A stretch of 42,801 nt of DNA, from contig JAGAPL010000043.1 of NCBI GenBank assembly GCA_017623255.1, positions 1 to 42,801 of the forward strand, given 5' to 3'. Below, in pieces: positions 25,893 through 35,012 of the stretch (positions are counted from its first letter, which is position 1; each line of letters opens with the position of its first letter). The notes under the pieces are model-generated. The model worked only from the letters and a program-made list of their open reading frames with translations, searched no databases and was not told where the DNA came from. This DNA is from Clostridia bacterium (GTDB lineage Bacteria; Bacillota; Clostridia; Oscillospirales; CAG-272). A program made the translations under genes and the position numbers.

Positions 25893-27161
25893 ATGGATAA
25901 GATAATTGTAAACGGCGGCCATCAGTTGAACGGTACCGTTGAGATAAGCGGTATGAAAAACGCTGCTCTCCCGATTATTTATGCCTGCGTACTTGTTGGC
26001 GCAAAGTGTACCATTGAAAACGTTCCCAATGTTCGTGACGTGGCTCTTTCGCTTGACATTCTTCGCGGAATGGGAGCAATTGTTAACAAAATTAACGATA
26101 CTACTGTTGAAATAGATTGCACAGATGTTAAGCCCGGCACCTCTGAACCTGAACTTGCTAAAAAAATCAGAGCTTCCTATTATCTGATGGGAGCTGAGCT
26201 CGGAAGATTTAAAAAATCAAAAGTTGCTTTCCCCGGTGGCTGCGATTTCGGCGGAAGGCCTATCGACCAGCATATCAAGGGATTTGAAATGCTCGGCGCA
26301 ACAGTTACATCCACTTGCGATTACGTTGAAATGACTGCTGACGAGCATGAATTTTACGGAACTAATATCTTCTTTGATATTGTTACGGTTGGCGCAACAA
26401 TGAATGTTATGCTTGCGGCTGTTCTTGCAAAAGGTAATACTATTATTGAAAATGCTGCAAGAGAGCCCCACATCGTTGACCTTGCCAACTTCCTCAACAC
26501 CTGCGGAGCAAGAATCAGCGGAGCCGGTACTGACGTTATTAAAATCAAAGGCGTGGAAAAGCTTCGCGGCAGCACATATGCCATTATTCCCGATATGATC
26601 GAAGCAGGAACTTATATGGTGGCTGCAGCTGCAACCGGCGGCACAATTAAAGTTACAAACGTTATCCCCAAGCACCTTGAATCCATTTCTGCAAAGCTTG
26701 AGGAAAGTGGTTCTATTGTTGAAGAATTCGGCGATGCTGTTATAGTTACAGGCAGAAGTAAAATCAGAAAAGCCAATGTTAAAACACATCCTTACCCCGG
26801 ATTTCCTACAGATATGCAGCCTCAGATGGCAACACTTCTTTGCCTGGCAAGCGGTGTAAGCTATGTTTCCGAGGGCGTTTATGAAAAACGTTTTCGCTAT
26901 GTTGACGAGCTGAAAAAGATGGGCGCTTCTATCAAAGTTGATGGAAGAATGGCTGTTATTGAAGGCGGCCTTCCCCTTCACGGTACAGACGTTGTCGCTG
27001 TTGACCTTAGAGCCGGCGTTGCTATGATAATTGCAGGCCTTGTTGCCGAAGGAACAACAACCATCAGCAATATCCATCTTATAGAGCGCGGATATGACGA
27101 TGTTGTCGGAAAATTCCGTTCGCTGGGTGCAGATATTAAAAAGGTTTCAGAACCTGATTGA
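25893..27161 (+). CDS. murA: UDP-N-acetylglucosamine 1-carboxyvinyltransferase
   Basis: This 422-residue enzyme does the first committed step of peptidoglycan synthesis, adding enolpyruvate from PEP to UDP-GlcNAc. Lys22 and Asn23 lie in GMKNAALP, and the catalytic cysteine is Cys117 in FPGGCDFGGRP. This cysteine is the one alkylated by fosfomycin, so the enzyme should be fosfomycin-sensitive. The length is typical. AAAGGA precedes the ATG by 11 bases. It stands alone upstream of the DUF1858, trmK and Nif3 genes. Many Firmicutes have two murA genes; which copy this is cannot be said. Confidence 0.95.
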   Translation: MDKIIVNGGHQLNGTVEISGMKNAALPIIYACVLVGAKCTIENVPNVRDVALSLDILRGMGAIVNKINDTTVEIDCTDVKPGTSEPELAKKIRASYYLMGAELGRFKKSKVAFPGGCDFGGRPIDQHIKGFEMLGATVTSTCDYVEMTADEHEFYGTNIFFDIVTVGATMNVMLAAVLAKGNTIIENAAREPHIVDLANFLNTCGARISGAGTDVIKIKGVEKLRGSTYAIIPDMIEAGTYMVAAAATGGTIKVTNVIPKHLESISAKLEESGSIVEEFGDAVIVTGRSKIRKANVKTHPYPGFPTDMQPQMATLLCLASGVSYVSEGVYEKRFRYVDELKKMGASIKVDGRMAVIEGGLPLHGTDVVAVDLRAGVAMIIAGLVAEGTTTISNIHLIERGYDDVVGKFRSLGADIKKVSEPD

Positions 27162-27194
27162 TCACAGTTTATTATTACAAAGGAGTTTATAAAA

Positions 27195-27395
27195 ATGGAA
27201 GTTACAAAAGAAACTATTATTGGCGATATCCTCGATTTTGATATTGAAACATCTCAGTTCTTCTTTGAGATCGGTATGCACTGCCTTGGCTGCCCTCACT
27301 CCAGAGGCGAAAGCATTGAAGCTGCTTGCGATGTTCACGGAACTGATGCTGATCTTCTCGTTGAAAAGATCAATGCATTTCTTGCAAACAAATAA
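27195..27395 (+). CDS. DUF1858 small redox-type protein
   Basis: This 66-residue protein is a single DUF1858 domain with the conserved dicysteine Cys30-Leu-Gly-Cys33 (HCLGCPHSRGES). The family also appears as a disulfide domain beside hybrid-cluster proteins and Fe-S enzymes, and is thought to handle redox or metal chemistry. The ribosome site AAAGGAG is strong. It lies 33 bases after murA and is followed by a terminator, so it may be co-transcribed with murA. Its function is unknown. Confidence 0.88.
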   Translation: MEVTKETIIGDILDFDIETSQFFFEIGMHCLGCPHSRGESIEAACDVHGTDADLLVEKINAFLANK

Positions 27396-27403
27396 ATAAA
27401 AAC

Positions 27404-27432
27404 GGGCTGCTATACTGCAGCCCTTACTTTTT
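27404..27432 (+). terminator. Terminator between the DUF1858 gene and trmK
   Basis: A seven-bp stem (GGGCTGC / GCAGCCC, 27404-27410 with 27417-27423) and six-base loop are followed by TTACTTTTT. It ends immediately before the trmK start, so trmK needs its own promoter or read-through. Confidence 0.75.
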
Positions 27433-27433
27433 A

Positions 27434-28162
27434 ATGAATATGAATAATAAAAATATAAAACTTGATCCCCGCCTTTCGCTTGCCGCTTCTTTCGTCAAAG
27501 GCAAAGTCGTGGCAGATATAGGAACTGACCATGCTTATATCCCCATATTTCTGCTCACAAGCGGAAAATGCAACTACGCTATAGCTTCTGACATAAATGA
27601 AGGGCCTCTTATGCGCGCAAAGGCAAATGCTATCAGCTATAGAGTTGAGAAAAATATCCACTTTGGTCTTACTGACGGTCTTCGTGATCTCCCTCTTGAA
27701 GAAAAAGGTATCACAGACATCGTTATCTGTGGAATGGGCGGTGAGCTAATTGCAAATATCATCGATGCTTCGGAATACGCTAAAAGAAAGGATGTCAACC
27801 TGATCCTTCAGCCTATGTCAAGCATTGATGAACTTCGAACTTATCTTGCTGATAACGGTTTTTATATCAAAGATGAGGGGATTTGTTCTTCTCAAGGTAA
27901 GATCTATCAATGTATCAACTGTTCTTTTGTCGGTGAAAGCTATACTCTTTCAGCAGCTGAAAAAGCGATTGGTAGGATCAACATTGCCAAAGGAAATAAA
28001 AACCCAAACTTTGAGATGCTACTTTCAAAACTTACTGAACAAACAAAACATATTATTCTTGGCAAGCAAAAAGGCGGAGAAGAATCTGAAAAAGAGAAAA
28101 CGCTCCTTGCCGAACTTGAATCTATTGCAAAAAAATTGGAGAATACTAATGAAGATTTCTGA
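27434..28162 (+). CDS. trmK: tRNA (adenine(22)-N1)-methyltransferase
   Basis: This 242-residue class I SAM methyltransferase of the TrmK family methylates A22 in the D-loop of some tRNAs. The SAM-binding loop is VVADIGTDHAYIP (about 23-35), and the ICGMGGE motif near 98-104 is characteristic of TrmK. The length is normal. The ATG sits in the terminator tail and has no good ribosome site, so the precise start is uncertain. Its stop overlaps the Nif3-family start by 14 bases; trmK next to a Nif3 gene is the usual Firmicute arrangement. Confidence 0.9.
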   Translation: MNMNNKNIKLDPRLSLAASFVKGKVVADIGTDHAYIPIFLLTSGKCNYAIASDINEGPLMRAKANAISYRVEKNIHFGLTDGLRDLPLEEKGITDIVICGMGGELIANIIDASEYAKRKDVNLILQPMSSIDELRTYLADNGFYIKDEGICSSQGKIYQCINCSFVGESYTLSAAEKAIGRINIAKGNKNPNFEMLLSKLTEQTKHIILGKQKGGEESEKEKTLLAELESIAKKLENTNEDF

Positions 28163-28913
28163 GTTTTATAAAGAACTGGGTGAGTTATATCCCGCATCAC
28201 TTTCTTGCAGTTGGGATAACGACGGTCTTATGTGCTGTGGGGACGCAGAAAATACGGTTGAGCGCGTTCTCGTTTGCCTTGATGCAACAAGCGATGCTAT
28301 TGATTACGCCGCTAAAAACGGTTTTGACACTATTCTCACACATCATCCTATGGTATTCAAGTGCCTTAAATCAATTACAGACTTTTCTCTTGGTGGCCAC
28401 AAGGTTTTAGATTGCCTGAGAAACAACGTTTCCGTTATTTCCATGCATACAAGATTTGATGCCGGAAAAGGTGGAGTAAACGATGTTCTTGCTAAAACGC
28501 TTGAACTTACAAACTTAGACTCTTTTGGAGATGATGAATGTGAAACCTTGGGCAGAATTGGCTACATTGATCCTATGGGCCCTGAAAAATTTGCAATGTT
28601 TGTGCGTGACAAGCTTGGCTGTGTTTCTGTGAATGCTTACCTTTCAAACAAAACTATTACACGCGTTGCTGTTGTAGGCGGAGGTGCCGGTGACTTCATT
28701 TATCCCGCAATGCTTGCAGGAGCTGATGCTTTTGTTTGCGGAGAATGCAAATACAACGCCGCTCTTGATGCAGCAGATGAAGGTCTCACAATCGTTGAAG
28801 CAGGACACTATCAAACAGAATTCCCTGCATGCAAACGCCTGGCTGAGCTCGCTCGTGATATAGCAGGCGCTGAAACAGAAATCTACGGTGTTAAAACATT
28901 TAAGCAAATATAA
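28149..28913 (+). CDS. Nif3-family dinuclear metal-centre protein
   Basis: This is a 254-residue protein of the Nif3/YqfO type, a hexameric fold with a two-metal site. Conserved metal-binding histidines are visible at His65 and His66 in LTHHPM, with further ligands expected in HTRFDAG and the C-terminal VEAGHYQTE. The frame extends upstream, but the ATG at 28149, preceded by GGAG, is the true start; it gives the short form without the insert domain. The enzymatic role of the family is unsettled. It is coupled to trmK, as in many Firmicutes. Confidence 0.92.
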   Translation: MKISEFYKELGELYPASLSCSWDNDGLMCCGDAENTVERVLVCLDATSDAIDYAAKNGFDTILTHHPMVFKCLKSITDFSLGGHKVLDCLRNNVSVISMHTRFDAGKGGVNDVLAKTLELTNLDSFGDDECETLGRIGYIDPMGPEKFAMFVRDKLGCVSVNAYLSNKTITRVAVVGGGAGDFIYPAMLAGADAFVCGECKYNAALDAADEGLTIVEAGHYQTEFPACKRLAELARDIAGAETEIYGVKTFKQI

Positions 28914-28920
28914 TATCAAA

Positions 28921-28957
28921 AAAAATCTTGCATTATAAAATGCAAGATTTTTCTTTT
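28921..28957. terminator. Bidirectional terminator after the Nif3 and DUF2156 genes
   Basis: A 12-bp stem (AAAAATCTTGCA / TGCAAGATTTTT, 28921-28932 with 28941-28952) has an eight-base loop and T-runs on both strands. It lies between two convergent genes. Confidence 0.85.
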
Positions 28958-28964
28958 TACACAA

Positions 28965-29876
28965 TCACTCAGCCGAGATCTTCAACATATACTTATACTC
29001 AAGCCAGGCAGGACAATATGCCATTTTCGAGCGGCGCAGTCCGGGAAGGCCCATATCCTCTTCACGATTAACGTATTTAACGTTTTCGTCTGTTATAGTC
29101 AGCAAATACTCCTTATTTAACGTCTGATAGGAACCTGCTATTTCTTTTTCTGCTTTTTCTATATGGACATACACCGTGTCACCATATATCTGCGCTATCG
29201 TGATGCCCATTATTTTATTGTTTGCTACAAGCATTCCACCTGAAAAATACTTGAAATTAAAATTATCAAAGAGCGCATTAACTGCTCTATACTCCATATC
29301 TTCCACAGAGGATGATTCGGGATTACGCTTGCAATAGTCGTTATAATAATCTCTTGCTGATACAAGATTATCAGCATTGAGCAAAACTATATGAGCATCG
29401 GGAAATTCTGAAAGATATCTGTTTATAAGGTTCTTTCTCTTATGATGTTTTCTTCCGGCAGGATTTTCAAATTCAGCCTTGTTATAAATATAATCTGCCG
29501 TGTCACGTGAGGCAAAGGCCTCTCCCACAAACATTTCGCGAGTTATTTTTGCAAGGCTTGTTTCGCCAACAGCCGCGATTGACGCACATCCCCCATTATT
29601 CTTAATATATTCCTTAAGAAGCTTCAAAGCTGCTCTTTTATGCTTACCTATCGGATAATAATATGACTTTTCATGTTCTCCTGTTTTTGAATAAAATATA
29701 ACTGAATCACCGGCATGGGCAAACTCAACATCATATTCTCTGAACCACAAAAGCACGGATCCCGGCGTTCTGTCAGACATACGAACGCGATGCCTGCTCT
29801 GCCTCTCCAACTCATATTCAAAATACTTTTCTACTTCACAGAAATTTTCAATTGTCAGTTTCTTAAACTCAAGCAT
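28965..29876 (-). CDS. DUF2156 / phosphatidylglycerol lysyltransferase-domain protein
   Basis: This 303-residue soluble protein resembles the C-terminal GNAT-like catalytic domain of MprF-type lysyl-phosphatidylglycerol synthases (DUF2156), without the membrane flippase part. Such stand-alone proteins may aminoacylate a lipid or small molecule; the substrate here is unknown. The start at 29876 (MLEFKKLTIENF) is preferred because AGAGG lies seven bases upstream; the frame continues to 29894. It ends at a shared terminator. It is divergent from spo0A, with a leader hairpin on the way. Confidence 0.75.
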   Translation of the reverse strand: MLEFKKLTIENFCEVEKYFEYELERQSRHRVRMSDRTPGSVLLWFREYDVEFAHAGDSVIFYSKTGEHEKSYYYPIGKHKRAALKLLKEYIKNNGGCASIAAVGETSLAKITREMFVGEAFASRDTADYIYNKAEFENPAGRKHHKRKNLINRYLSEFPDAHIVLLNADNLVSARDYYNDYCKRNPESSSVEDMEYRAVNALFDNFNFKYFSGGMLVANNKIMGITIAQIYGDTVYVHIEKAEKEIAGSYQTLNKEYLLTITDENVKYVNREEDMGLPGLRRSKMAYCPAWLEYKYMLKISAE

Positions 29877-29897
29877 ATAGACCTCTACTTGCAATGG

Positions 29898-29923
29898 ACT
29901 GCCGCTTTTTTCGGCAGTTTTTT
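29898..29923 (+). terminator. Plus-directed terminator hairpin with no plus-strand gene before it
   Basis: A seven-bp stem (ACTGCCG / CGGCAGT, 29898-29904 with 29912-29918) followed by TTTTTA would stop plus-strand transcripts. The only gene before it is on the minus strand. It may end antisense transcripts, read-through from 28913, or a small RNA. On the minus strand it is a hairpin in the leader of the DUF2156 gene. Confidence 0.65.
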
Positions 29924-30082
29924 ATATTATTCTACAAACAAAAAATACTAATATAAATTATTCCCAATTTTTACCACTTATTTTTGTGCAGGATTTCTAT
30001 GAAATTCATGTTGCAATATTTCCCAGAATATGGTAATATTTCATTGTACTTAATTTACAATATTTACCAACGGAGTTACATT

Positions 30083-30859
30083 ATGGAACAGATTAAAATT
30101 CTTATTGCAGATGAAAACACAAAAACAAGAAAAAGCTGCCGCGAAGCACTCCTGCGCGCAGGACTACGCACCGTTGACGAAGCCGCGAACGGTGAGGACG
30201 CACTTAGTTATATTAGCCGAAATCATCCTGACATCGTTATAGCTGATGTATGGCTTTCTCGTCTTGACGGCATTGGCCTTATAAGACAGTCTCTCAATCT
30301 TAATTATGCGCAGGACAAGCCTCCTGCATTTATTATTGCTTCAATGGTTACTAACCAGAATATTTTTGTTGAAGCTGCCAAAGCAGGCGCTGCGCTTTGT
30401 CTGCCCAAGCCCCTTGATTTCGAAAGCCTTGCCGAACACGTTATTTCTCTTTTTCGAAGCCGCGCAGAAGGCTCTATTTCGGTTGGTGATGTTTCAGCAA
30501 CACCTCCCGATATTGAAGCTCAGGTTACCAAGATTATTCACCAAATTGGTGTTCCGGCTCATATTAAAGGCTATCAATATCTGAGAACTGCTATCCTCAT
30601 GACAATTAACGACAACGACATTATCAATTCTGTTACAAAGGTGCTCTATCCTTCTGTTGCAAAAAAATACTCAACAACAACCTCTCGCGTTGAACGCGCC
30701 ATCAGGCACGCAATTGAAGTTGCATGGGACAGAGGTGATATTGACACTCTCAACTCTTATTTCGGCTACACCATCCAGAATAATCGCGGCAAGCCTACAA
30801 ACAGCGAATTTATTGCTATGATTGCTGATAATCTTCGCCTGAAGTATAAGATTCGCTGA
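30083..30859 (+). CDS. spo0A: Sporulation master regulator Spo0A
   Basis: This 258-residue response regulator switches the cell into sporulation. The receiver domain (about 4-118) has the acidic pair Asp10/Glu11, phospho-acceptor Asp55 in IADVW, Ser87 and Lys109 in LPKP. The C-terminal Spo0A DNA-binding domain (about 148-255) carries the signature [14 protein letters not shown] and [15 protein letters not shown]. The ATG at 30083 follows CGGAG; the frame extends upstream but without a ribosome site. The usual neighbour spoIVB is not upstream. The last 44 bases overlap the convergent gene on the other strand. Upstream is AT-rich with no certain 0A box. Confidence 0.95.
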   Translation: MEQIKILIADENTKTRKSCREALLRAGLRTVDEAANGEDALSYISRNHPDIVIADVWLSRLDGIGLIRQSLNLNYAQDKPPAFIIASMVTNQNIFVEAAKAGAALCLPKPLDFESLAEHVISLFRSRAEGSISVGDVSATPPDIEAQVTKIIHQIGVPAHIKGYQYLRTAILMTINDNDIINSVTKVLYPSVAKKYSTTTSRVERAIRHAIEVAWDRGDIDTLNSYFGYTIQNNRGKPTNSEFIAMIADNLRLKYKIR

Positions 30860-31733
30860 TCGCTATTTTTTCACCATCTGAATAGCAAACTATGGTTCCC
30901 ATAGTATCTGTACGATAATAGTTTATATTATAGTCCTCAAACATCTGTATTATCTCACGATGAGGATGTCCGTATGAATTTCCCTCTCCGCAGGATATCA
31001 TTGCATATTGGGGAGAAACGGCTTCAAAGAAATCTGTAGTTGTGGATGTAGAAGAACCGTGATGACCTACCTTCAGTATATCTGCATCAAGAACATATGA
31101 CGGAAAATTATCAAGCACTTCTTTTTCAGCAGAGCTCTCTGCATCTCCTGTTACAAGAGTCGAGATATCACCCGTGGTTATTTTTGCTATTATACTGCAA
31201 TTATTCAGATCGTTATGGTCGGGAGAAACAGGCGCATACACATCAATATCTATATCTCCAAATGTGAACTTCTCACCTGCTTTTCCCTCTTTTACTGTGC
31301 AATTGTTTTCTTCAATTGCATCAAGAAGCTTATCAAAGCATACCGTTTCTGTTGAAACATCGGGCATTATTACCGTCTCAACGCCGATCTTATTGATTAT
31401 ATCTGCGGCCGCACCTATGTGGTCCTCATGAGGATGGGTGAGGATCATAACATCAATTTCATCCGTAAACTGTTTTATGTATTCAACAGTTGTATAGCTA
31501 TGATCTCCGGGGCCTGAATCCACAACGATAGTTAACTCCTCGCTGTGAATCATTGTACAATCTCCCTGACCTACGTCAATGAAATGATAAGAATACTTTT
31601 TATCAATCTCTGCCAAGTCAGCATTAAGCGAAATTTCTTCAAAGTATTGATAAACGGCTATTCCAACCACAATAAGAAATGTTATGAGCTTTATTACATT
31701 TTTAACGTTCAGTTTCTTAGATCTTTTTGCCAC
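30816..31733 (-). CDS. ComEC-like metallo-beta-lactamase-fold protein, membrane-anchored
   Basis: This 305-residue protein has an N-terminal membrane helix at about 12-28. A metallo-beta-lactamase fold follows with HPHEDH (His100, His102, Asp104, His105) and later [11 protein letters not shown] and YGHPHREI. This is the ComEC/Rec2 C-terminal lactamase type, with [10 protein letters not shown] as the family landmark. Unlike ComEC it has no competence channel, so it is a stand-alone exported hydrolase, possibly a nuclease or phosphodiesterase. It starts with GTG behind AAAGGGG. It overlaps the end of spo0A by 44 bases and the upstream gene by 17 bases. Confidence 0.88.
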   Translation of the reverse strand: MAKRSKKLNVKNVIKLITFLIVVGIAVYQYFEEISLNADLAEIDKKYSYHFIDVGQGDCTMIHSEELTIVVDSGPGDHSYTTVEYIKQFTDEIDVMILTHPHEDHIGAAADIINKIGVETVIMPDVSTETVCFDKLLDAIEENNCTVKEGKAGEKFTFGDIDIDVYAPVSPDHNDLNNCSIIAKITTGDISTLVTGDAESSAEKEVLDNFPSYVLDADILKVGHHGSSTSTTTDFFEAVSPQYAMISCGEGNSYGHPHREIIQMFEDYNINYYRTDTMGTIVCYSDGEKIAISESYTSGEDYQQS

Positions 31734-32130
31734 TGTTTGCCCCTTTAATTAAAAAAATTTCTTTAACTATATCACTTATCACAAATGCAGGAATACACAA
31801 AAGCATCCATAGAAGTGATGTTTTCAGGCTGATTTGCCCCATCAGATTATACTGAAGCTTGGTATAATCCCAGATATCCCAACCAAGCCATAAATTTACT
31901 ACTATTCCCGACAAAAGCTCAGCCGCAGTTATTATACCTGCGCCAAGCAAGCATTTTGAAAAAAAAGATACAGCACTTAGTTTTTCATTTATTAAATATA
32001 GAAATGCTGCAGATATTCCACCGACTATGATCATAGCCCAATGAGAATATCCTCTCCACAGAATTTCAAGCAAAAAATAGTATACACCGCCAACCATAGT
32101 TATTATAGCATATTCTTTAAATCTTTTCAA
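31717..32130 (-). CDS. Putative type IV ABC-transporter permease-like membrane protein
   Basis: This 137-residue membrane protein has four hydrophobic segments. It resembles the PF06541-type putative ABC-transporter family (WRGYSHWAM and the WDYTKL... NLMGQISL region are the recognisable parts). The true start is probably the TTG at 32130; the AAAGGG ribosome site lies in one arm of the hairpin at 32135-32175, so that hairpin could hide it. It overlaps the following lactamase-fold gene by 17 bases. Its transport role is unproven. Confidence 0.75.
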   Translation of the reverse strand: MKRFKEYAIITMVGGVYYFLLEILWRGYSHWAMIIVGGISAAFLYLINEKLSAVSFFSKCLLGAGIITAAELLSGIVVNLWLGWDIWDYTKLQYNLMGQISLKTSLLWMLLCIPAFVISDIVKEIFLIKGANSGKKI

Positions 32131-32134
32131 ACTA

Positions 32135-32175
32135 AAATCACCCTTTCATTGTTGTTACCAATGAAGGGGTGATTT
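32135..32175 (-). terminator. Hairpin between DUF554 and the permease-like gene
   Basis: A 16-bp stem with one G-U pair (AAATCACCCTTTCATT at 32135-32150 with 32160-32175) and a nine-base loop ends the DUF554 transcript. The arm nearest the next gene contains that gene's ribosome site, so the hairpin may also gate its translation. Confidence 0.7.
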
Positions 32176-32183
32176 ATTCACTG

Positions 32184-32897
32184 TTATATTATTGAGGAAA
32201 CAAGTTCCATTATTAGATTATATACAGGGCAAATTAGTATGGGAGCAAAAACAGCAGGCATACAATCTGCAACCTTTATTTTTGTTATACCTGCAAGGTT
32301 AAGTCCTATTGCCATTACAAGAATTGAACCTGTGCAAGTCATTTCAGCTATAACAAAATTGCTCAGAAAGCCTGCTGCAAATCCGGCTGAAAGAGCTATA
32401 GCACCTTGAAAAACAAGGACAAACAAGGAAGAAAGAATAACTCCTATTCCAAGGGTAGAAGTGAGAACGATGGCCATAACAAAGTCAAGCAGGCTCTTAG
32501 TGAAAAGCATTTCATTATTACCGTTTATACCCGCCTGAAGACTGCCAACGATTGTCATTGAACCAACACAGAAAAGCAGACTTGCAGTTACAAATCCCTG
32601 CGCAATACTGATTTTCCCTTTTTCTTTGGAAAACCTGTTTTCAACCCAATCGCCCAGTTTATTTATTCCTCGATCAATATTTGCAAGTGTTCCAAGAACG
32701 GTTCCTATTGCAAGAGAAATTATTGTTATGAGGATATTCTCACCGTCAAAAGCACTTGAAATTCCTACGAAAAAAACCGCCAGGCCCAAAATAGAAGTTA
32801 GGGCATCAGACATTTTTTCAGGTATACCCTTTTTAAAAACAAGTCCTATGAGGCTTCCTATTATTACTGCAACTGTATTTACTATTACGCCAATCAT
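32184..32897 (-). CDS. DUF554 membrane protein
   Basis: This 237-residue polytopic protein begins MIGVIVNTVAVIIGSLIGL, the hallmark N-terminus of the DUF554 family, and has about six or seven hydrophobic helices. It is an integral membrane protein that may be a transporter; the substrate is unknown. It lies three bases after the GHL10 gene and is co-transcribed with it, as the second gene of that operon. Confidence 0.9.
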   Translation of the reverse strand: MIGVIVNTVAVIIGSLIGLVFKKGIPEKMSDALTSILGLAVFFVGISSAFDGENILITIISLAIGTVLGTLANIDRGINKLGDWVENRFSKEKGKISIAQGFVTASLLFCVGSMTIVGSLQAGINGNNEMLFTKSLLDFVMAIVLTSTLGIGVILSSLFVLVFQGAIALSAGFAAGFLSNFVIAEMTCTGSILVMAIGLNLAGITKIKVADCMPAVFAPILICPVYNLIMELVSSII

Positions 32898-32900
32898 TTT

Positions 32901-34196
32901 TTATTCCTGATTTTTATACAAATTAGTCAATTCATCGCAAAGCCCGTTTATGTTATTTGCAATGGCTTTATAACCATAAAACAAGCTTCCTTTATACAAA
33001 CTCTTTCCGGCTGCATATTCAACCTGATTACTCATTATACCGAAAGGAGTTTCCCAATCATTTTCGTACCTGTACGCTCCGTGAGAGATCAGCAGACGCA
33101 CTTTGGTTCCTTCCACTCTGTCAGCCCACCAATCACATATTTTATCATAAGGCGCAGCGGAAGACTCGTTTGTCCAATATATTTGAGGAGCAATATAATC
33201 AATATATTCGCCCTTTATCCATGAAACGCTGTCACAATAAAGTGAATAATAAGACTCCGTTCCTGCAGTGAGGCTGCCGCTTTCACCTCCATCGCCATTT
33301 TTCCATATACCGAAGGGAGAAACACCGAAAAGACATTCCTTATCTATACTCTTTACAGTTTCATAAACACTTTCAACAAGCAGATTCACATTATTTCTGA
33401 TCCAATCTGTTATATCAAGATTTTCAGAATTGTATTTTATGTAAGCATCGCGATCTTCAAACTCTGCAATCTTACGCTCTCCGGTTTCCTCGTCGTTATA
33501 GTATGAGGGATAGGGATAGAAATAGTCATCAAACACAATTCCGTCAACGTCATATTTTTCCACTATTTCGGCAACTCCAAGGCATATCAACTCTCTGACC
33601 GCAGGAATACCAAGATTATAATAAAGCTTTCCATCACCATATTTAACAGTATACTCAGGATTTTTCTTTGCAGGATTCAAATCTGCAAGGCTATCAATTG
33701 TTACTGTACTTTTAGATGAGATCCTTACAGGATTTACCCACGCGTGCACTTCTATATCTTCCTTATGAGCCGCATCGATCACATATTCCAGCGAATCAAG
33801 AGTTAACTGATCGTTTGATGACATATATCTTGATGGCGGGAATATATCAGATTTATACAGTGCATCTGATTCGGGACGCACCTGAAAAAATATTGCATTG
33901 AACCCTGCGTTTTTTGTTGTTTCTACTATTTTGTCTATTTCTGCTTTAAGAGAATCCTCGTCAAGATCCGCTCTTGAAGGATAGTTTATATTAAACACAG
34001 AGGCTATCCACACCCCGTTTATATCTGCCTTGTTATCCATTATGCTTGAAGTGTCTCTCGGGATCTCAGGCTCAGGAGCCTTTGTATCACGCGATATAAA
34101 TATGATCCCCATCACGACAATAATAGCGACCACAAAAGCTGCGCTTACGCAACTAATTATAAACAAGGCTCTGTTTTTACTAAATAATTCTTTCAA
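32901..34196 (-). CDS. Membrane-anchored GHL10 glycosidase-like protein
   Basis: This 431-residue protein has an N-terminal membrane helix (about 11-33). A GHL10 (PF02638) TIM-barrel domain follows, including NGVWIASVFNINYPS, FFQVRPESDALY, HAWVNPVRI and FDDYFYPYPS. Relatives such as DigH hydrolyse denuded peptidoglycan glycans; here it is anchored outside the cell. The start is TTG at 34196, with AAAGG about eight bases upstream. It is the first gene of a pair with DUF554 and lies 64 bases downstream of cwlD, suggesting linked wall remodelling. Confidence 0.88.
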   Translation of the reverse strand: MKELFSKNRALFIISCVSAAFVVAIIVVMGIIFISRDTKAPEPEIPRDTSSIMDNKADINGVWIASVFNINYPSRADLDEDSLKAEIDKIVETTKNAGFNAIFFQVRPESDALYKSDIFPPSRYMSSNDQLTLDSLEYVIDAAHKEDIEVHAWVNPVRISSKSTVTIDSLADLNPAKKNPEYTVKYGDGKLYYNLGIPAVRELICLGVAEIVEKYDVDGIVFDDYFYPYPSYYNDEETGERKIAEFEDRDAYIKYNSENLDITDWIRNNVNLLVESVYETVKSIDKECLFGVSPFGIWKNGDGGESGSLTAGTESYYSLYCDSVSWIKGEYIDYIAPQIYWTNESSAAPYDKICDWWADRVEGTKVRLLISHGAYRYENDWETPFGIMSNQVEYAAGKSLYKGSLFYGYKAIANNINGLCDELTNLYKNQE

Positions 34197-34260
34197 CTTT
34201 ACAAACCTTTATTTTTATATATTATCAGACAATATATTCTATACTATTTTTTGCCCCGTG

Positions 34261-34980
34261 TCAACTTTCAAGATATGAAACTATAGCCATTGACAGCATA
34301 AAGCTAAGCTTTTTCCTATACTCATCATCACACAATTTTTCTGTTTCTTCTGCGTTTGATAAAAATCCACACTCTACAAGCACAGCAGGCATTTCAGCTC
34401 TGTCCAAAAGAAATATATTGCTTCCCGCTTTTTTCACTTCCCTTTGGTTATCAGACTGCAGATACAAACGACAAAAGCTCTGTATACTTTGGGCTAATTC
34501 CGCGCTGTCAGCATGATTATCGGAATAATAAACCTGAAGTCCGTGATATTGGGATTGAGGAAATTTATTCATATGTATGCTTACAAGTATATCTGCTTCA
34601 TTTTCTCTTGTAAACTTCAGCCTGTTTTTCAGGTCATACGTCTTTTTTCTGCCTTCATAATTATCTCCATACATATCGTACAGCATATTGTCCTCACTTC
34701 TGGTCATAACTGTGTTATAACCCATTGAATTAAGAAGCTCTGCAACCTTTTTTGCAACTTCAAGGTTTATGTCCTTTTCAAGCACACCATCAGCTGAAAC
34801 ACATCCGCCGTCCTCACCGCCGTGGCCTGCGTCAATAACAACACACATAGCTTCCGGCTGCGCTGAAACAAACACCGAGTTGTTATCAGAATTGAGCATA
34901 TGCCCTATAACAGCCGCTGAAATAAGAAAAACTCCTGAAAGAAAAGTGAAACCGATATAGAAAAACTTGTGACTCTTCAT
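34261..34980 (-). CDS. cwlD: N-acetylmuramoyl-L-alanine amidase, CwlD-type
   Basis: This 239-residue protein has an N-terminal signal-anchor (about 6-28) and an amidase_3 domain with the zinc/catalytic residues His53 (DAGHGGEDGG), Glu68 (LEKDINLE), His136 (SIHMNKF) and Glu203 (VECGF). In spore-formers this enzyme strips peptide from muramic acid during muramic-delta-lactam formation in the spore cortex and is needed for germination. The size and layout fit CwlD rather than the larger autolysins. The ATG 34980 with GGTGG upstream is preferred over the GTG at 34992. A candidate sigma-E-type promoter lies at 35013-35041. Confidence 0.85.
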   Translation of the reverse strand: MKSHKFFYIGFTFLSGVFLISAAVIGHMLNSDNNSVFVSAQPEAMCVVIDAGHGGEDGGCVSADGVLEKDINLEVAKKVAELLNSMGYNTVMTRSEDNMLYDMYGDNYEGRKKTYDLKNRLKFTRENEADILVSIHMNKFPQSQYHGLQVYYSDNHADSAELAQSIQSFCRLYLQSDNQREVKKAGSNIFLLDRAEMPAVLVECGFLSNAEETEKLCDDEYRKKLSFMLSMAIVSYLES

Positions 34981-35012
34981 ATAACTAACCACCGTATTAT
35001 TTATATATTACC

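Noticed and set aside
26217..27077. Long open frame antisense to murA (286 residues)
   Set aside because: It mirrors the coding frame of murA, with cysteine-rich, low-quality sequence and no ribosome site; such antisense frames arise from codon bias.
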